NCBI GenBank assembly: GCA_019310665.1 | Contig: JAFDDW010000135.1 | Location: 1-6,353 of the forward strand | Reading direction: 5' to 3' | DNA: 6,353 nt | Source: Deltaproteobacteria bacterium | GTDB lineage: Bacteria > Desulfobacterota > Desulfobacteria > Desulfobacterales > JAFDCJ01 | Shown: positions 1 through 5,122 of the stretch, one piece after another | Layout of the letters: each line of letters starts with the position of its first letter | Position numbering within the stretch: position 1 is the first letter of the stretch | Notes under the pieces: model-generated | The model's input: the letters and a program-made list of their open reading frames with translations, nothing else | What the model was told of the DNA's origin: nothing | The model's database searches: none | Translations under genes and position numbers: made by a program

Positions 1-636
1 GCAGCTGAATATTATAGGGATGAAGAAGGACAGGATGTTCTTATTTTTATTGATAATATTTTCCGTTTTACCCAGGCCGGTTCCGAGGTCTCAGCCCTAT
101 TGGGACGGATGCCGTCGGCTGTGGGTTACCAGCCGACGCTGGCTGTGGAGCTCGGCGAACTTCAGGAACGGATTACCTCAACCGACAAAGGATCGATCAC
201 GGCCGTTCAATGCGTCTATGTTCCCGCGGACGACCTGACCGACCCGGCACCTGCCACCACATTTGCTCATCTGGACGGTACCGTGGTTCTTTCCCGTAAG
301 CTGGTTGAGCTTGGTATCTACCCTTCAGTGGACCCCCTTGATTCAACATCCAGAATTCTGGATGCCGCCTATATCGGTGATGAACATTACCAGGCTGACG
401 AAGACAAAATTACCGTTAGCCGTGCGAGAAAGATCCAGCGTTTTCTGTCACAGCCCTTTCACGTTGCCGAAGTTTTTACAAATACACCCGGATCTTATGT
501 GAAGATCGAGGACACGGTCAAGGGCTTCAAGGAGATCATTGACGGCAAACACGACGATCTTCCGGAGCAGGCATTCTACATGGTTGGGGGCATTGATGAC
601 GTGGTGGAAAGAGCCAAGACGATGGCTGCTGAATAA
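1..636 (+). CDS. atpD: F1F0 ATP synthase subunit beta, C-terminal part (5' truncated by window; internal deletion)
   Basis: The frame is open from base 1 and ends with TAA at 634-636, giving the last 211 residues of a protein normally about 460-475 long. This is the catalytic subunit of F1 ATP synthase on the cytoplasmic face of the inner membrane. Visible hallmarks are the Walker B strand DVLIFID (fragment residues 13-19), then FRFTQAGSEVSALLGRMPSA, the ITSTDKGSIT segment, YVPADDLTDPAP, and the C-terminal KIQRFLSQPF and LPEQAFYMVGG motifs. The ATG at 100 is internal, not the start. Oddity: after DEHYQ (379-393) the protein passes directly to ADEDKITVSRARK. In E. coli AtpD, 30 residues separate the corresponding HY and EDK; here there are only 3. 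About 27 residues (81 nt, in frame) are therefore absent, including the ARGVQ helix and the DEL part of DELSEED. atpC follows 65 nt downstream, as usual in atp operons. Identity is certain; whether this beta is functional is not. Confidence 0.97.
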   Translation, partial: AAEYYRDEEGQDVLIFIDNIFRFTQAGSEVSALLGRMPSAVGYQPTLAVELGELQERITSTDKGSITAVQCVYVPADDLTDPAPATTFAHLDGTVVLSRKLVELGIYPSVDPLDSTSRILDAAYIGDEHYQADEDKITVSRARKIQRFLSQPFHVAEVFTNTPGSYVKIEDTVKGFKEIIDGKHDDLPEQAFYMVGGIDDVVERAKTMAAE

Positions 637-654
637 CCAAGATCCTAACCCGGA

Positions 655-669
655 TCCGCCGGAGGCGGA
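655..669 (+). promoter_or_regulatory. GC-rich hairpin in the atpD-atpC spacer
   Basis: TCCGCC (655-660) and GGCGGA (664-669) form a perfect 6-bp stem with a GGA loop. No T-run follows, so it is not an intrinsic terminator. It lies 32 nt before the atpC start and between two genes needed in different amounts (three beta per one epsilon), so it may influence mRNA stability or atpC translation. That role is inferred. Confidence 0.45.
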
Positions 670-701
670 GAATTGACAATATTCAATTTATAGGTACTCA
701 T

Positions 702-1115
702 ATGGCTGAGAATATTAGATTAGAGGTTGTTACCCCGGAAAAGCAAGTTGTCAACGATAGGGCCCAGATTGTTATGGTGCCCGGCAGCCTGGGTGAATTT
801 GGCGTATTATCCGGTCATACACCATTTATGACATCCTTAAAAACAGGTGCTATCCACTACCGGGATCAAGACGGCAAAGACCAGTATGTATTTGTCAGTG
901 GTGGATTTACGGAAGCACTGCCGGATAAAGTAACCGTATTGGCTGAATCGGCTGAGAAAATGGAGGATATTGATCCGGAGCGGGCTAAGGCGGCCATGGA
1001 ACGGGCTGAAAAGCGACTTGCCCAAGACCGTGCCAAGGAACAGGTTGATAACGACCGGGCAAAAGCGGCTTTGGAACGAGCGGTTGTGCGCATAAGAATA
1101 GCCGGGTCCCAATAG
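702..1115 (+). CDS. atpC: F1F0 ATP synthase subunit epsilon
   Basis: This 137-residue protein has the usual epsilon length (E. coli 139). Epsilon belongs to the central stalk of F1, binds gamma and the c-ring, and its C-terminal helices can inhibit ATP hydrolysis. The N-terminal beta-sandwich (about residues 1-85) carries LEVVTPEK, MVPGSLGEFGVLSGHTPFMTSL and FVSGGFTEALPDKVTVLAE, all typical of the family. Residues from about 88 onward (DPERAKAAMERAEKRL and the following Arg/Lys/Ala/Glu-rich segment) form the expected two-helix C-terminal domain, so this is a long-form epsilon. The ATG at 702 is preceded by a weak ribosome site, TAGGT, at 691-695. The gene is the last of the atp operon: an intrinsic terminator follows 67 nt after the stop. 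No truncation or missing motif was seen. Confidence 0.97.
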   Translation: MAENIRLEVVTPEKQVVNDRAQIVMVPGSLGEFGVLSGHTPFMTSLKTGAIHYRDQDGKDQYVFVSGGFTEALPDKVTVLAESAEKMEDIDPERAKAAMERAEKRLAQDRAKEQVDNDRAKAALERAVVRIRIAGSQ

Positions 1116-1182
1116 CCGGTTCGGACATTGTTCAGCGATAATTTCTTTTCAGTGTTTACACCAAAAGGGGATATTGTATAAT

Positions 1183-1216
1183 AAAGGGTAAACCAATTTG
1201 TTGGTTTACCCTTTTT
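1183..1216 (+). terminator. Intrinsic terminator of the atp operon
   Basis: AAAGGGTAAACCAA (1183-1196) pairs perfectly with TTGGTTTACCCTTT (1201-1214) around a TTTG loop. This gives a 14-bp stem running into TTTTT (1212-1216) and then ATT. The stem, short loop and T-tract are those of a Rho-independent terminator. It lies just after atpC and before a non-coding repeat, so it most likely ends the atp transcript. The A-rich 5' arm could also make it act on the opposite strand, but no minus-strand gene lies nearby. Confidence 0.92.
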
Positions 1217-1225
1217 ATTGGTAAC

Positions 1226-1440
1226 CGTTCAGGGGTTCAGGGTTCAAAGGTTCAGGATTTGAGGATTGAACAGCGAACCGCAGAACCGCAGAATGATGAA
1301 CCGCAGAATATCGAAGGGTGGTTTCGTTTTGCTCAATCTTTTTTATAAAATAGACAAATACATTCCTTCGACATTCATTATTCGATATTCTGCGGTTCGC
1401 TGTTCAACCCTGAACGTTGAACCCTGAACCTTTGAACCTT
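1226..1440. repeat. Long interrupted palindrome built of short repeated words (interspersed-repeat-like element)
   Basis: This fills most of the 372-nt gap between atpC and the next gene. Several left-arm segments are exact reverse complements of right-arm segments in nested order: 1241-1256 with 1423-1438 (16 bp), 1266-1285 with 1388-1407 (20 bp), 1298-1315 with 1381-1398 (18 bp) and 1311-1317 with 1365-1371 (7 bp). Inside the left arm the unit GAACCGCAGAA occurs three times (1275, 1283, 1298), so two left copies compete for one right copy. The flanks are near-tandem GGTTCA words (left) and TGAAC words (right). The centre, about 1318-1364, is AT-rich. No open frame, transposase or clear target-site duplication was found. 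The layout resembles a non-autonomous palindromic interspersed repeat or large hairpin. Function and copy number cannot be judged from one window. Confidence 0.85.
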
Positions 1441-1487
1441 AAAAGTCTAACCGGAAAGATCCCAAATTTAATAAACAGGTGGAACTC

Positions 1488-2243
1488 ATGAGAAATAAAG
1501 TTGCCGTAATAATCCTGGCTGCCGGTATGGGGACCCGTATGAAATCAGATAAAGCCAAGGTCCTTCATGAAATTGCCGGCCGACCCATGATTATTTATGT
1601 TGTTGCTGCCGCCCGTAAACTGGCCGGGGATGATATTATTGTCGTCATCGGGAATCAGGCGCAAACAGTTCGGAAAAGCTTGTCCGGATTCGGAGATTTA
1701 ATTTTTGCCTACCAGGATAAACAGCTTGGAACGGCGCATGCCGTACTTTGTGCCCTGCCGAATATTCCTGAACACTGCGAAGAAGTGGTCGTACTATGCG
1801 GCGATGTGCCTCTCATTCAACCGGATACCATCGCCGGACTTGTTGAGGACCATTTAGCCGATGAACGTGATATCTCACTTTTGGCAGTGGAACTGGACAA
1901 TCCAACCGGTTATGGACGGGTTTTGCTCGATGAAAACGAACAGGTTACCCGAATTATTGAAGAAGCCGATGCCACCGCCCAGCAAAAGGAAATTAAGCTG
2001 ATAAATGCCGGAATTTATTGCATCAACAAACGTTTTTTGCGGGAAGCGCTGCCGAAGATCGGATCAGACAATGCCCAGGGCGAGCGATACCTTACCGATA
2101 TTATGGAGATCGGATACCGGGAAAAAAAGAAAATGGGGGTCCGGGCTGCTGCCGATTCTCGGCAAATTCTGGGGGTCAATACCTGCCAGGATCTGGAAAT
2201 GGTGGATGTAATCATGAAAAAGCAGCCGCGGATTATTTCTTGA
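1488..2243 (+). CDS. glmU: GlmU-type N-acetylglucosamine-1-phosphate uridylyltransferase, pyrophosphorylase domain only
   Basis: This 251-residue nucleotidyltransferase matches the N-terminal half of GlmU, which makes UDP-GlcNAc from GlcNAc-1-P and UTP for peptidoglycan and LPS. Visible are the nucleotide loop LAAGMGTRMKS (10-20) with KVLH (24-27; DKAK replaces the usual DLPK), QLGTAHAV (79-86), GDVPLI (105-110, metal-binding Asp), NPTGYGR (138-144), EEADAT (158-163), INAG (172-175), the QGERYLTDI segment (197-205) and GVN (229-231). It aligns with E. coli GlmU from end to end of that domain. It then stops about 20 residues later, with no left-handed beta-helix acetyltransferase domain, whereas bifunctional GlmU has about 456 residues. 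The start is ATG 1488 because AGGTGG (1477-1482) is its ribosome site; the GTG at 1479 lies inside that site. It follows the palindromic repeat, so a promoter is expected upstream, but none is convincing. A related sugar-1-phosphate nucleotidyltransferase specificity is possible. Confidence 0.85.
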   Translation: MRNKVAVIILAAGMGTRMKSDKAKVLHEIAGRPMIIYVVAAARKLAGDDIIVVIGNQAQTVRKSLSGFGDLIFAYQDKQLGTAHAVLCALPNIPEHCEEVVVLCGDVPLIQPDTIAGLVEDHLADERDISLLAVELDNPTGYGRVLLDENEQVTRIIEEADATAQQKEIKLINAGIYCINKRFLREALPKIGSDNAQGERYLTDIMEIGYREKKKMGVRAAADSRQILGVNTCQDLEMVDVIMKKQPRIIS

Positions 2244-2269
2244 CTTTTTGATATATTACAGATTATATT
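2240..2269 (+). promoter_or_regulatory. Sigma70-type promoter for zapB-zapA
   Basis: TTGACT (2240-2245) and TATATT (2264-2269) are separated by 18 nt, each five of six to consensus. Transcription would start near 2276, about 20 nt before the zapB start. The -35 box contains the TGA stop codon (2241-2243) of the preceding uridylyltransferase gene, so the two units abut with no terminator between them. Read-through from upstream therefore remains possible. Confidence 0.7.
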
Positions 2270-2297
2270 GAATTAATTTCAGGGTGAGGTATGAATT

Positions 2298-2531
2298 TTG
2301 GATGAAGAGTTGGTCTTCAGACAATTTGAAGAAATTGAACAAAAAGTTGAAAGATTAATCAAAATTTGCAAAGCCCACGAGGCAACCAATTTAGAACTTA
2401 AATCAAAACTTAAAAGTTTAGAGGAGGAGATTCAAGGTAAGGTTGAGGCGGAGAGAAGTTACGCTGAGGAGAAGGCCTTGATGCGATCAAAAATTGACGG
2501 TTTGCTGGCCCGAATTGATGAGAACTCATAA
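2298..2531 (+). CDS. zapB: Small coiled-coil cell division protein, ZapB-like
   Basis: This 77-residue protein is very rich in Glu, Lys, Leu and Ala and lacks Cys-rich, membrane or signal segments apart from one Cys. It is predicted to be almost entirely a coiled coil: FEEIEQKVERLIKICKAHEA, then LKSKLKSLEEEI, then a C-terminal SKIDGLLARIDE. Length and layout match E. coli ZapB (81 residues, ending in a similar LQALLGRMEE-type tail). ZapB stabilises the cytoplasmic FtsZ ring through ZapA. The next gene is zapA, which strongly supports the call, since sequence alone cannot separate short coiled coils. The start is taken as TTG 2298: GGTGAGG (2283-2289) sits 8 nt upstream, while ATG 2291 is too close to it and in that frame closes after four codons (ATG AAT TTT GGA TGA). 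Its own promoter lies just upstream. Confidence 0.8.
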   Translation: MDEELVFRQFEEIEQKVERLIKICKAHEATNLELKSKLKSLEEEIQGKVEAERSYAEEKALMRSKIDGLLARIDENS

Positions 2532-2576
2532 TTTTCCCAATTGTGGTCGGCATGGTATGGGTACCGGAAGGGAAAA
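2532..2576 (+). promoter_or_regulatory. Hairpin in the zapB-zapA spacer overlapping the zapA ribosome site
   Basis: TTTTCCC (2532-2538) pairs with GGGAAAA (2570-2576). Inside this, GGTA (2554-2557) can pair with TACC (2562-2565). The right arm contains most of AAGGGA (2568-2573), the only Shine-Dalgarno-like string before the zapA TTG start. The structure could limit zapA translation. The pairing is seen; the regulation is inferred. Confidence 0.35.
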
Positions 2577-2588
2577 AGTCAATAACCA

Positions 2589-2882
2589 TTGGAAAAAACT
2601 GTAACCATAGAACTTTTTGGACAACCGCATACGTTTAAAGCCAATTCGGAAGTAACTAGGGAAAAGGAGGTTGCTGATCTTCTGGTCAAGGAAGTGGCTC
2701 AAGTTGAGAAGCAGCAATCCGGTCAATCATCAAATGTTTCGAAACAAGCCATTTTAATGTCAGCCGCACTGAATATTGCCAATGAACATATGGAATTGAA
2801 AAGGAGTTATTCTAAATTGTTGCGTGATGTTACAAATCGAACTTCAAACTTGATTCGTACATTGGATAACAGTGTGCAGTGA
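2589..2882 (+). CDS. zapA: Cell division protein ZapA
   Basis: This 97-residue protein has the ZapA layout. An N-terminal beta-rich head (KTVTIELFGQPHTFK, residues 3-17) is followed by a helical segment, REKEVADLLVKEVAQVEKQQ (about 24-43). The family-typical stretch SKQAILMSAALNIANEHMEL (about 51-70, compare ALNIAHEL in other ZapAs) and a C-terminal coiled coil come next. ZapA binds FtsZ, crosslinks protofilaments and recruits ZapB. The start must be TTG 2589: an in-frame TAA lies at 2583-2585 and the next ATG is far inside the conserved region. The only ribosome-site candidate, AAGGGA (2568-2573), is 15 nt away, farther than optimal. zapB lies 57 nt upstream and a 6S RNA downstream, the arrangement long known around zapA (ygfE) in proteobacteria. 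Confidence in the family is high; in the exact start it is moderate. Confidence 0.92.
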   Translation: MEKTVTIELFGQPHTFKANSEVTREKEVADLLVKEVAQVEKQQSGQSSNVSKQAILMSAALNIANEHMELKRSYSKLLRDVTNRTSNLIRTLDNSVQ

Positions 2883-3044
2883 TGGAAATTCCAAGTCTAA
2901 AAATTGAATTTGGACATATGTGATCCGAAAAAAACAAAACACTTTCCCTGATACCTGTACCAGCATAGCTAAGCCGATTCCTTCAGTGGTTTTTCCGGGA
3001 TTCATTAATAGGTGAAGGGAGTTGAATAACAGACAAAAACTGTT
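2883..3044. other. Non-coding spacer between zapA and 6S RNA, function unknown
   Basis: No credible gene was found. The stretch contains an imperfect palindrome at 2948-2963 (CTGATAC/GTACCAG with one mismatch), a small AGC-ATA-GCT hairpin at 2962-2970, and an A-rich run (2927-2940) roughly complementary to GTGGTTTTTCC (2986-2996). The 6S promoter should lie near the right end, but no convincing -35/-10 pair was found. No intrinsic terminator for zapA is visible, so the 6S RNA may also be cut from a zapBA read-through transcript. Confidence 0.5.
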
Positions 3045-3221
3045 GCCCCTGCCATGCGCGTGATTGGAAGAAATTCTTTGATCCAACAGCTATTACGACG
3101 GGAGCCTTCCCTGGCTTTGGTGTGCATGTTCTGCTCGTTCAGAAAAGCCTAAAGAAGCTAAACGGTGCCCACTTTGAACCCCAGGTTCAAAGACCTGCCA
3201 ACACGGCATTGCGGCGGGGGT
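3045..3221 (+). ncRNA. ssrS: 6S RNA
   Basis: This is the regulator that binds the sigma70 RNA polymerase holoenzyme by mimicking an open promoter, repressing many promoters at low growth rate. Evidence is resemblance to E. coli 6S by eye. A GCATG-type segment, GCTCGTTCAGAAAAGCCTAA (3133-3152), parallels the E. coli GCTCGGTCCGTCCGAGAAGCC stretch. It is followed by a perfect 9-bp hairpin, CTTTGAACC-CCA-GGTTCAAAG (3172-3192), equal to the E. coli CTTGAACC/GGTTCAAG hairpin, then a CCTGC and a GCGGC 3' segment. The ends close on each other: CCCCTGCCATGC and CGTG (3046-3062) pair with CACGGCAT and GCGGCGGGG (3202-3220), allowing small bulges. The length, about 177 nt, fits the family (184 in E. coli). 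Its place directly after zapA is the classic location. The 5' end is approximate; the 3' end is fixed by the T-run at 3221. Confidence 0.88.
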
Positions 3222-3225
3222 TTTT
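3202..3225 (+). terminator. 3' end and termination signal of 6S RNA
   Basis: The G-rich 3' arm of the 6S closing stem (ending GCGGCGGGGG at 3220) runs straight into TTTTT (3221-3225). Paired with the 5' CCCC arm at 3046-3049, it gives a stem followed by a T-tract, sufficient for Rho-independent release. Because the stem encloses the whole RNA, termination depends on long-range folding. Confidence 0.55.
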
Positions 3226-3327
3226 CCTTGCCCCGGAATCAGCAGCAGGGCAGGTAATTTTCAACGGCGCTTCCCTCAATTTGAATCCACCCAAACCTTA
3301 TCCCCCGATTCCTTATTATAAATCGAT

Positions 3328-3357
3328 TTGACAAAATTTGGTAATCAAAGCGATAAC
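3328..3357 (+). promoter_or_regulatory. Sigma70-type promoter for rny
   Basis: A perfect TTGACA (3328-3333) is followed after 18 nt by GATAAC (3352-3357), four of six to the -10 consensus. The predicted start near 3364 leaves a short leader of about 25 nt with the GGGGAG ribosome site. The preceding 3226-3327 stretch shows no gene or clear structure. Confidence 0.6.
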
Positions 3358-3388
3358 ATCCGTTCTTTGATAGCCGGGGAGAGATATA

Positions 3389-4951
3389 ATGAATGAATAC
3401 AGCATAATGATCGGCATCGGATGCTTTTTTGCCGGTTTATTGATCGCCTACTGGGGCAAGGGTAGAATCATGTCCCAGAAAATAAAGGCGGCCGAAGGAG
3501 AAGCGGCTCGATTTACCGAAGAATCCAAAAAAAAGGCGGAAACTCTTTTGAGGGAAGCCGATTTGGAGGTAAAGTCCAGGCTTTTCAAATTAAAAAGCGA
3601 ATTTGATGCCGAAACCAAGGATACCCGGGCGGAACTGAAAAATCGAGAAGCCCGGTTGATGCAGAAAGAAGAAAATATTGATCGTAAGATTGAAAAAATT
3701 GAACGCCGGGAACGCGAGCAGACGCACAAAGAAAGACATTTGACCAAACGCGAGGGCAAACTTGAACGCAAGGAATTAGAGTACAACGAACTGATCGAGG
3801 AGCAAAAAAGGCAACTGGAAAAAATTTCCGGTTTGACGGTTGACCAGGCCAAGGAACTGCTTATCCGGGCCATGGAAAATGAAGCCCGCCACGAGGGGGC
3901 TAAATATATCAAGCGGATAGAGAATGAAACTAAGGAGCAGGCCGACAAAAAGGCCAAAAAAATTCTGGCCACAGCTATTCAAAGATATGCCGGGGATTTT
4001 GTGGCCGAAAGAACCGTCTCAGTGGTTCAATTGCCCAGCGATGAAATGAAGGGTAGAATTATTGGTCGTGAAGGACGTAATATACGTGCGCTGGAAGCTG
4101 CGACGGGTATTGATTTGATCATAGACGATACGCCCGAAGCGGTTATTCTGTCAGGATTTAATCCCGTCCGGCGAGAGGTTGCACGCCTTTCATTGATGCG
4201 CTTAATTTCCGACGGAAGAATCCATCCCGCTCGCATAGAGGATGTGGTCAAAAAAGTGGGGCAGGAAGTCGATGTGGCCATCAAGGAAGCCGGTGAGCAG
4301 GCTGCCTTCGATCTTGGTGTGCACGGTATCCATATTGAATTGATAAAATTTATAGGTCGATTAAAGTTTCGAACCAGTTATGCTCAAAATGTTTTACAGC
4401 ACTCCGTTGAAGTCGGTTTTTTGTCCGGAATTATGGCTTCCGAATTGGGCTTAAATGTCAAACTGGCCAGACGGATGGGGCTCTTGCATGATATTGGTAA
4501 AGCAATCGATCATGAAGTCGAAGGCCCCCATGCTGTTATCGGCTCCCAGGTTGCAAAAAAATTCGGTGAGTCCCCCAAAATTGTGCACGCCGTTGCTGCC
4601 CATCATGAAGATGTACCGCCGAATTCGGTGTATGACTTGTTGGTGCAGGCGGCAGACGGGCTATCCGGGGCGCGACCCGGCGCACGCAAGGAATTGTTGG
4701 AAAACTATATCAAGCGGTTAGAGGATCTAGAGAATATAGCCAATTCTTTCAAAGGCGTGGCGAATACTTACGCCATACAGGCCGGACGAGAACTCCGGGT
4801 GATCGTCGAGAGCAACAAGATTTCCGATGAAGAATCCATCTTGCTCAGCCGCGATGTTGTCAAAAAGATTGAGGAGTCGTTGACATTTCCCGGTCAGATA
4901 AAAGTTACCGTGATCAGGGAGACGAGGGCCGTCGAGTATGCAAACAAATAG
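3389..4951 (+). CDS. rny: Ribonuclease Y
   Basis: RNase Y is a membrane-anchored endoribonuclease that starts mRNA decay in many bacteria lacking an RNase E-based degradosome. The 520 residues equal the family's usual length. Order: one N-terminal membrane helix (about 5-22, IMIGIGCFFAGLLIAYWG); a very charged Lys/Glu/Arg coiled coil (about 28-200); a KH RNA-binding domain (about 212-275) with GRIIGREGRNIR (222-233); a metal-dependent HD domain (about 335-430) with H338, H367-D368 in LLHDIGK, H405-H406 and D423; and a conserved tail with GARPGARKELLENYIKRLE (427-445). All catalytic landmarks are present. Start ATG 3389 has a strong ribosome site, GGGGAG (3376-3381), 7 nt upstream, and the membrane helix begins at once, supporting it. 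It has its own promoter, sits after the 6S RNA and 171 nt before tyrS. Confidence 0.97.
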   Translation: MNEYSIMIGIGCFFAGLLIAYWGKGRIMSQKIKAAEGEAARFTEESKKKAETLLREADLEVKSRLFKLKSEFDAETKDTRAELKNREARLMQKEENIDRKIEKIERREREQTHKERHLTKREGKLERKELEYNELIEEQKRQLEKISGLTVDQAKELLIRAMENEARHEGAKYIKRIENETKEQADKKAKKILATAIQRYAGDFVAERTVSVVQLPSDEMKGRIIGREGRNIRALEAATGIDLIIDDTPEAVILSGFNPVRREVARLSLMRLISDGRIHPARIEDVVKKVGQEVDVAIKEAGEQAAFDLGVHGIHIELIKFIGRLKFRTSYAQNVLQHSVEVGFLSGIMASELGLNVKLARRMGLLHDIGKAIDHEVEGPHAVIGSQVAKKFGESPKIVHAVAAHHEDVPPNSVYDLLVQAADGLSGARPGARKELLENYIKRLEDLENIANSFKGVANTYAIQAGRELRVIVESNKISDEESILLSRDVVKKIEESLTFPGQIKVTVIRETRAVEYANK

Positions 4952-4955
4952 GTTT

Positions 4956-5031
4956 GCCCGTTAGCCGGTTTGGCCGGTTGCCGGCTAAACCAAAAACCGG
5001 ATATTTAGAGGTTTTTTCGGGCTCAACGGGC
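4956..5031 (+). promoter_or_regulatory. Structured rny-tyrS spacer with overlapping alternative hairpins
   Basis: An outer stem, GCCCGTT (4956-4962) with AACGGGC (5025-5031), encloses three partly exclusive pairings. TTAGCCGG (4961-4968) pairs with CCGGCTAA (4981-4988); CCGGTTT (4965-4971) pairs with AAACCGG (4994-5000); AAAAACC (4992-4998) pairs with GGTTTTT (5010-5016), the last inside a T6 run. The unit GCCGGTT is repeated at 4964 and 4973. This could be a weak rny terminator, an attenuator for tyrS or an mRNA-stability element. It does not resemble a T-box. The rest of the spacer (5032-5122) has no strong promoter; TACACT (5086-5091) is a weak -10 candidate. Confidence 0.45.
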
Positions 5032-5122
5032 CTAACTGGCAAAACCGGACAACCCAACATTATGCCTTGCTGAATCCAATCAGTCTACACTAAAAAAGCT
5101 ATTTTTAATAAGGTCAAATTTT

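Noticed and set aside
20..238. A 72-codon open frame on the + strand inside atpD
   Set aside because: It overlaps the strongly conserved beta-subunit frame and its translation shows no family resemblance; shadow frame.
673..701. A perfect TTGACA at 673-678 as an internal atpC promoter
   Set aside because: No -10 box at 16-18 nt (ACTCAT at best), and a start there would fall inside atpC.
1318..1364. AT-rich centre of the palindrome with TATAAA-like text as a promoter
   Set aside because: No -35 box with acceptable spacing; AT-rich loops give such matches by chance.
1226..1440. Palindromic repeat as a CRISPR array
   Set aside because: Repeated words are 7-11 nt, unevenly spaced and in opposite orientations, with no regular unique spacers.
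1479..1487. GTG 1479 as the start of the uridylyltransferase
   Set aside because: The GTG is part of the AGGTGG ribosome site that fits ATG 1488 with 5-nt spacing.
2844..3086. An 80-codon open frame on the minus strand over the zapA end and spacer
   Set aside because: It runs into zapA and the 6S RNA, lacks a recognisable motif and has no clear ribosome site.
3122..3331. A 69-codon open frame on the + strand after zapA
   Set aside because: Most of it covers the 3' half of the 6S RNA and its terminator; composition is not protein-like.
3448..3972. A 174-codon open frame on the minus strand opposite rny
   Set aside because: It is the Ser/Leu/Phe-rich antisense of a Lys/Glu-rich coiled coil, a well-known source of long spurious antisense frames.
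4961..4988. TTAGCCGG/CCGGCTAA hairpin as a simple intrinsic terminator of rny
   Set aside because: No T-run follows the stem directly; the nearest T6 run is 24 nt farther on, so it was only described as a structured spacer.
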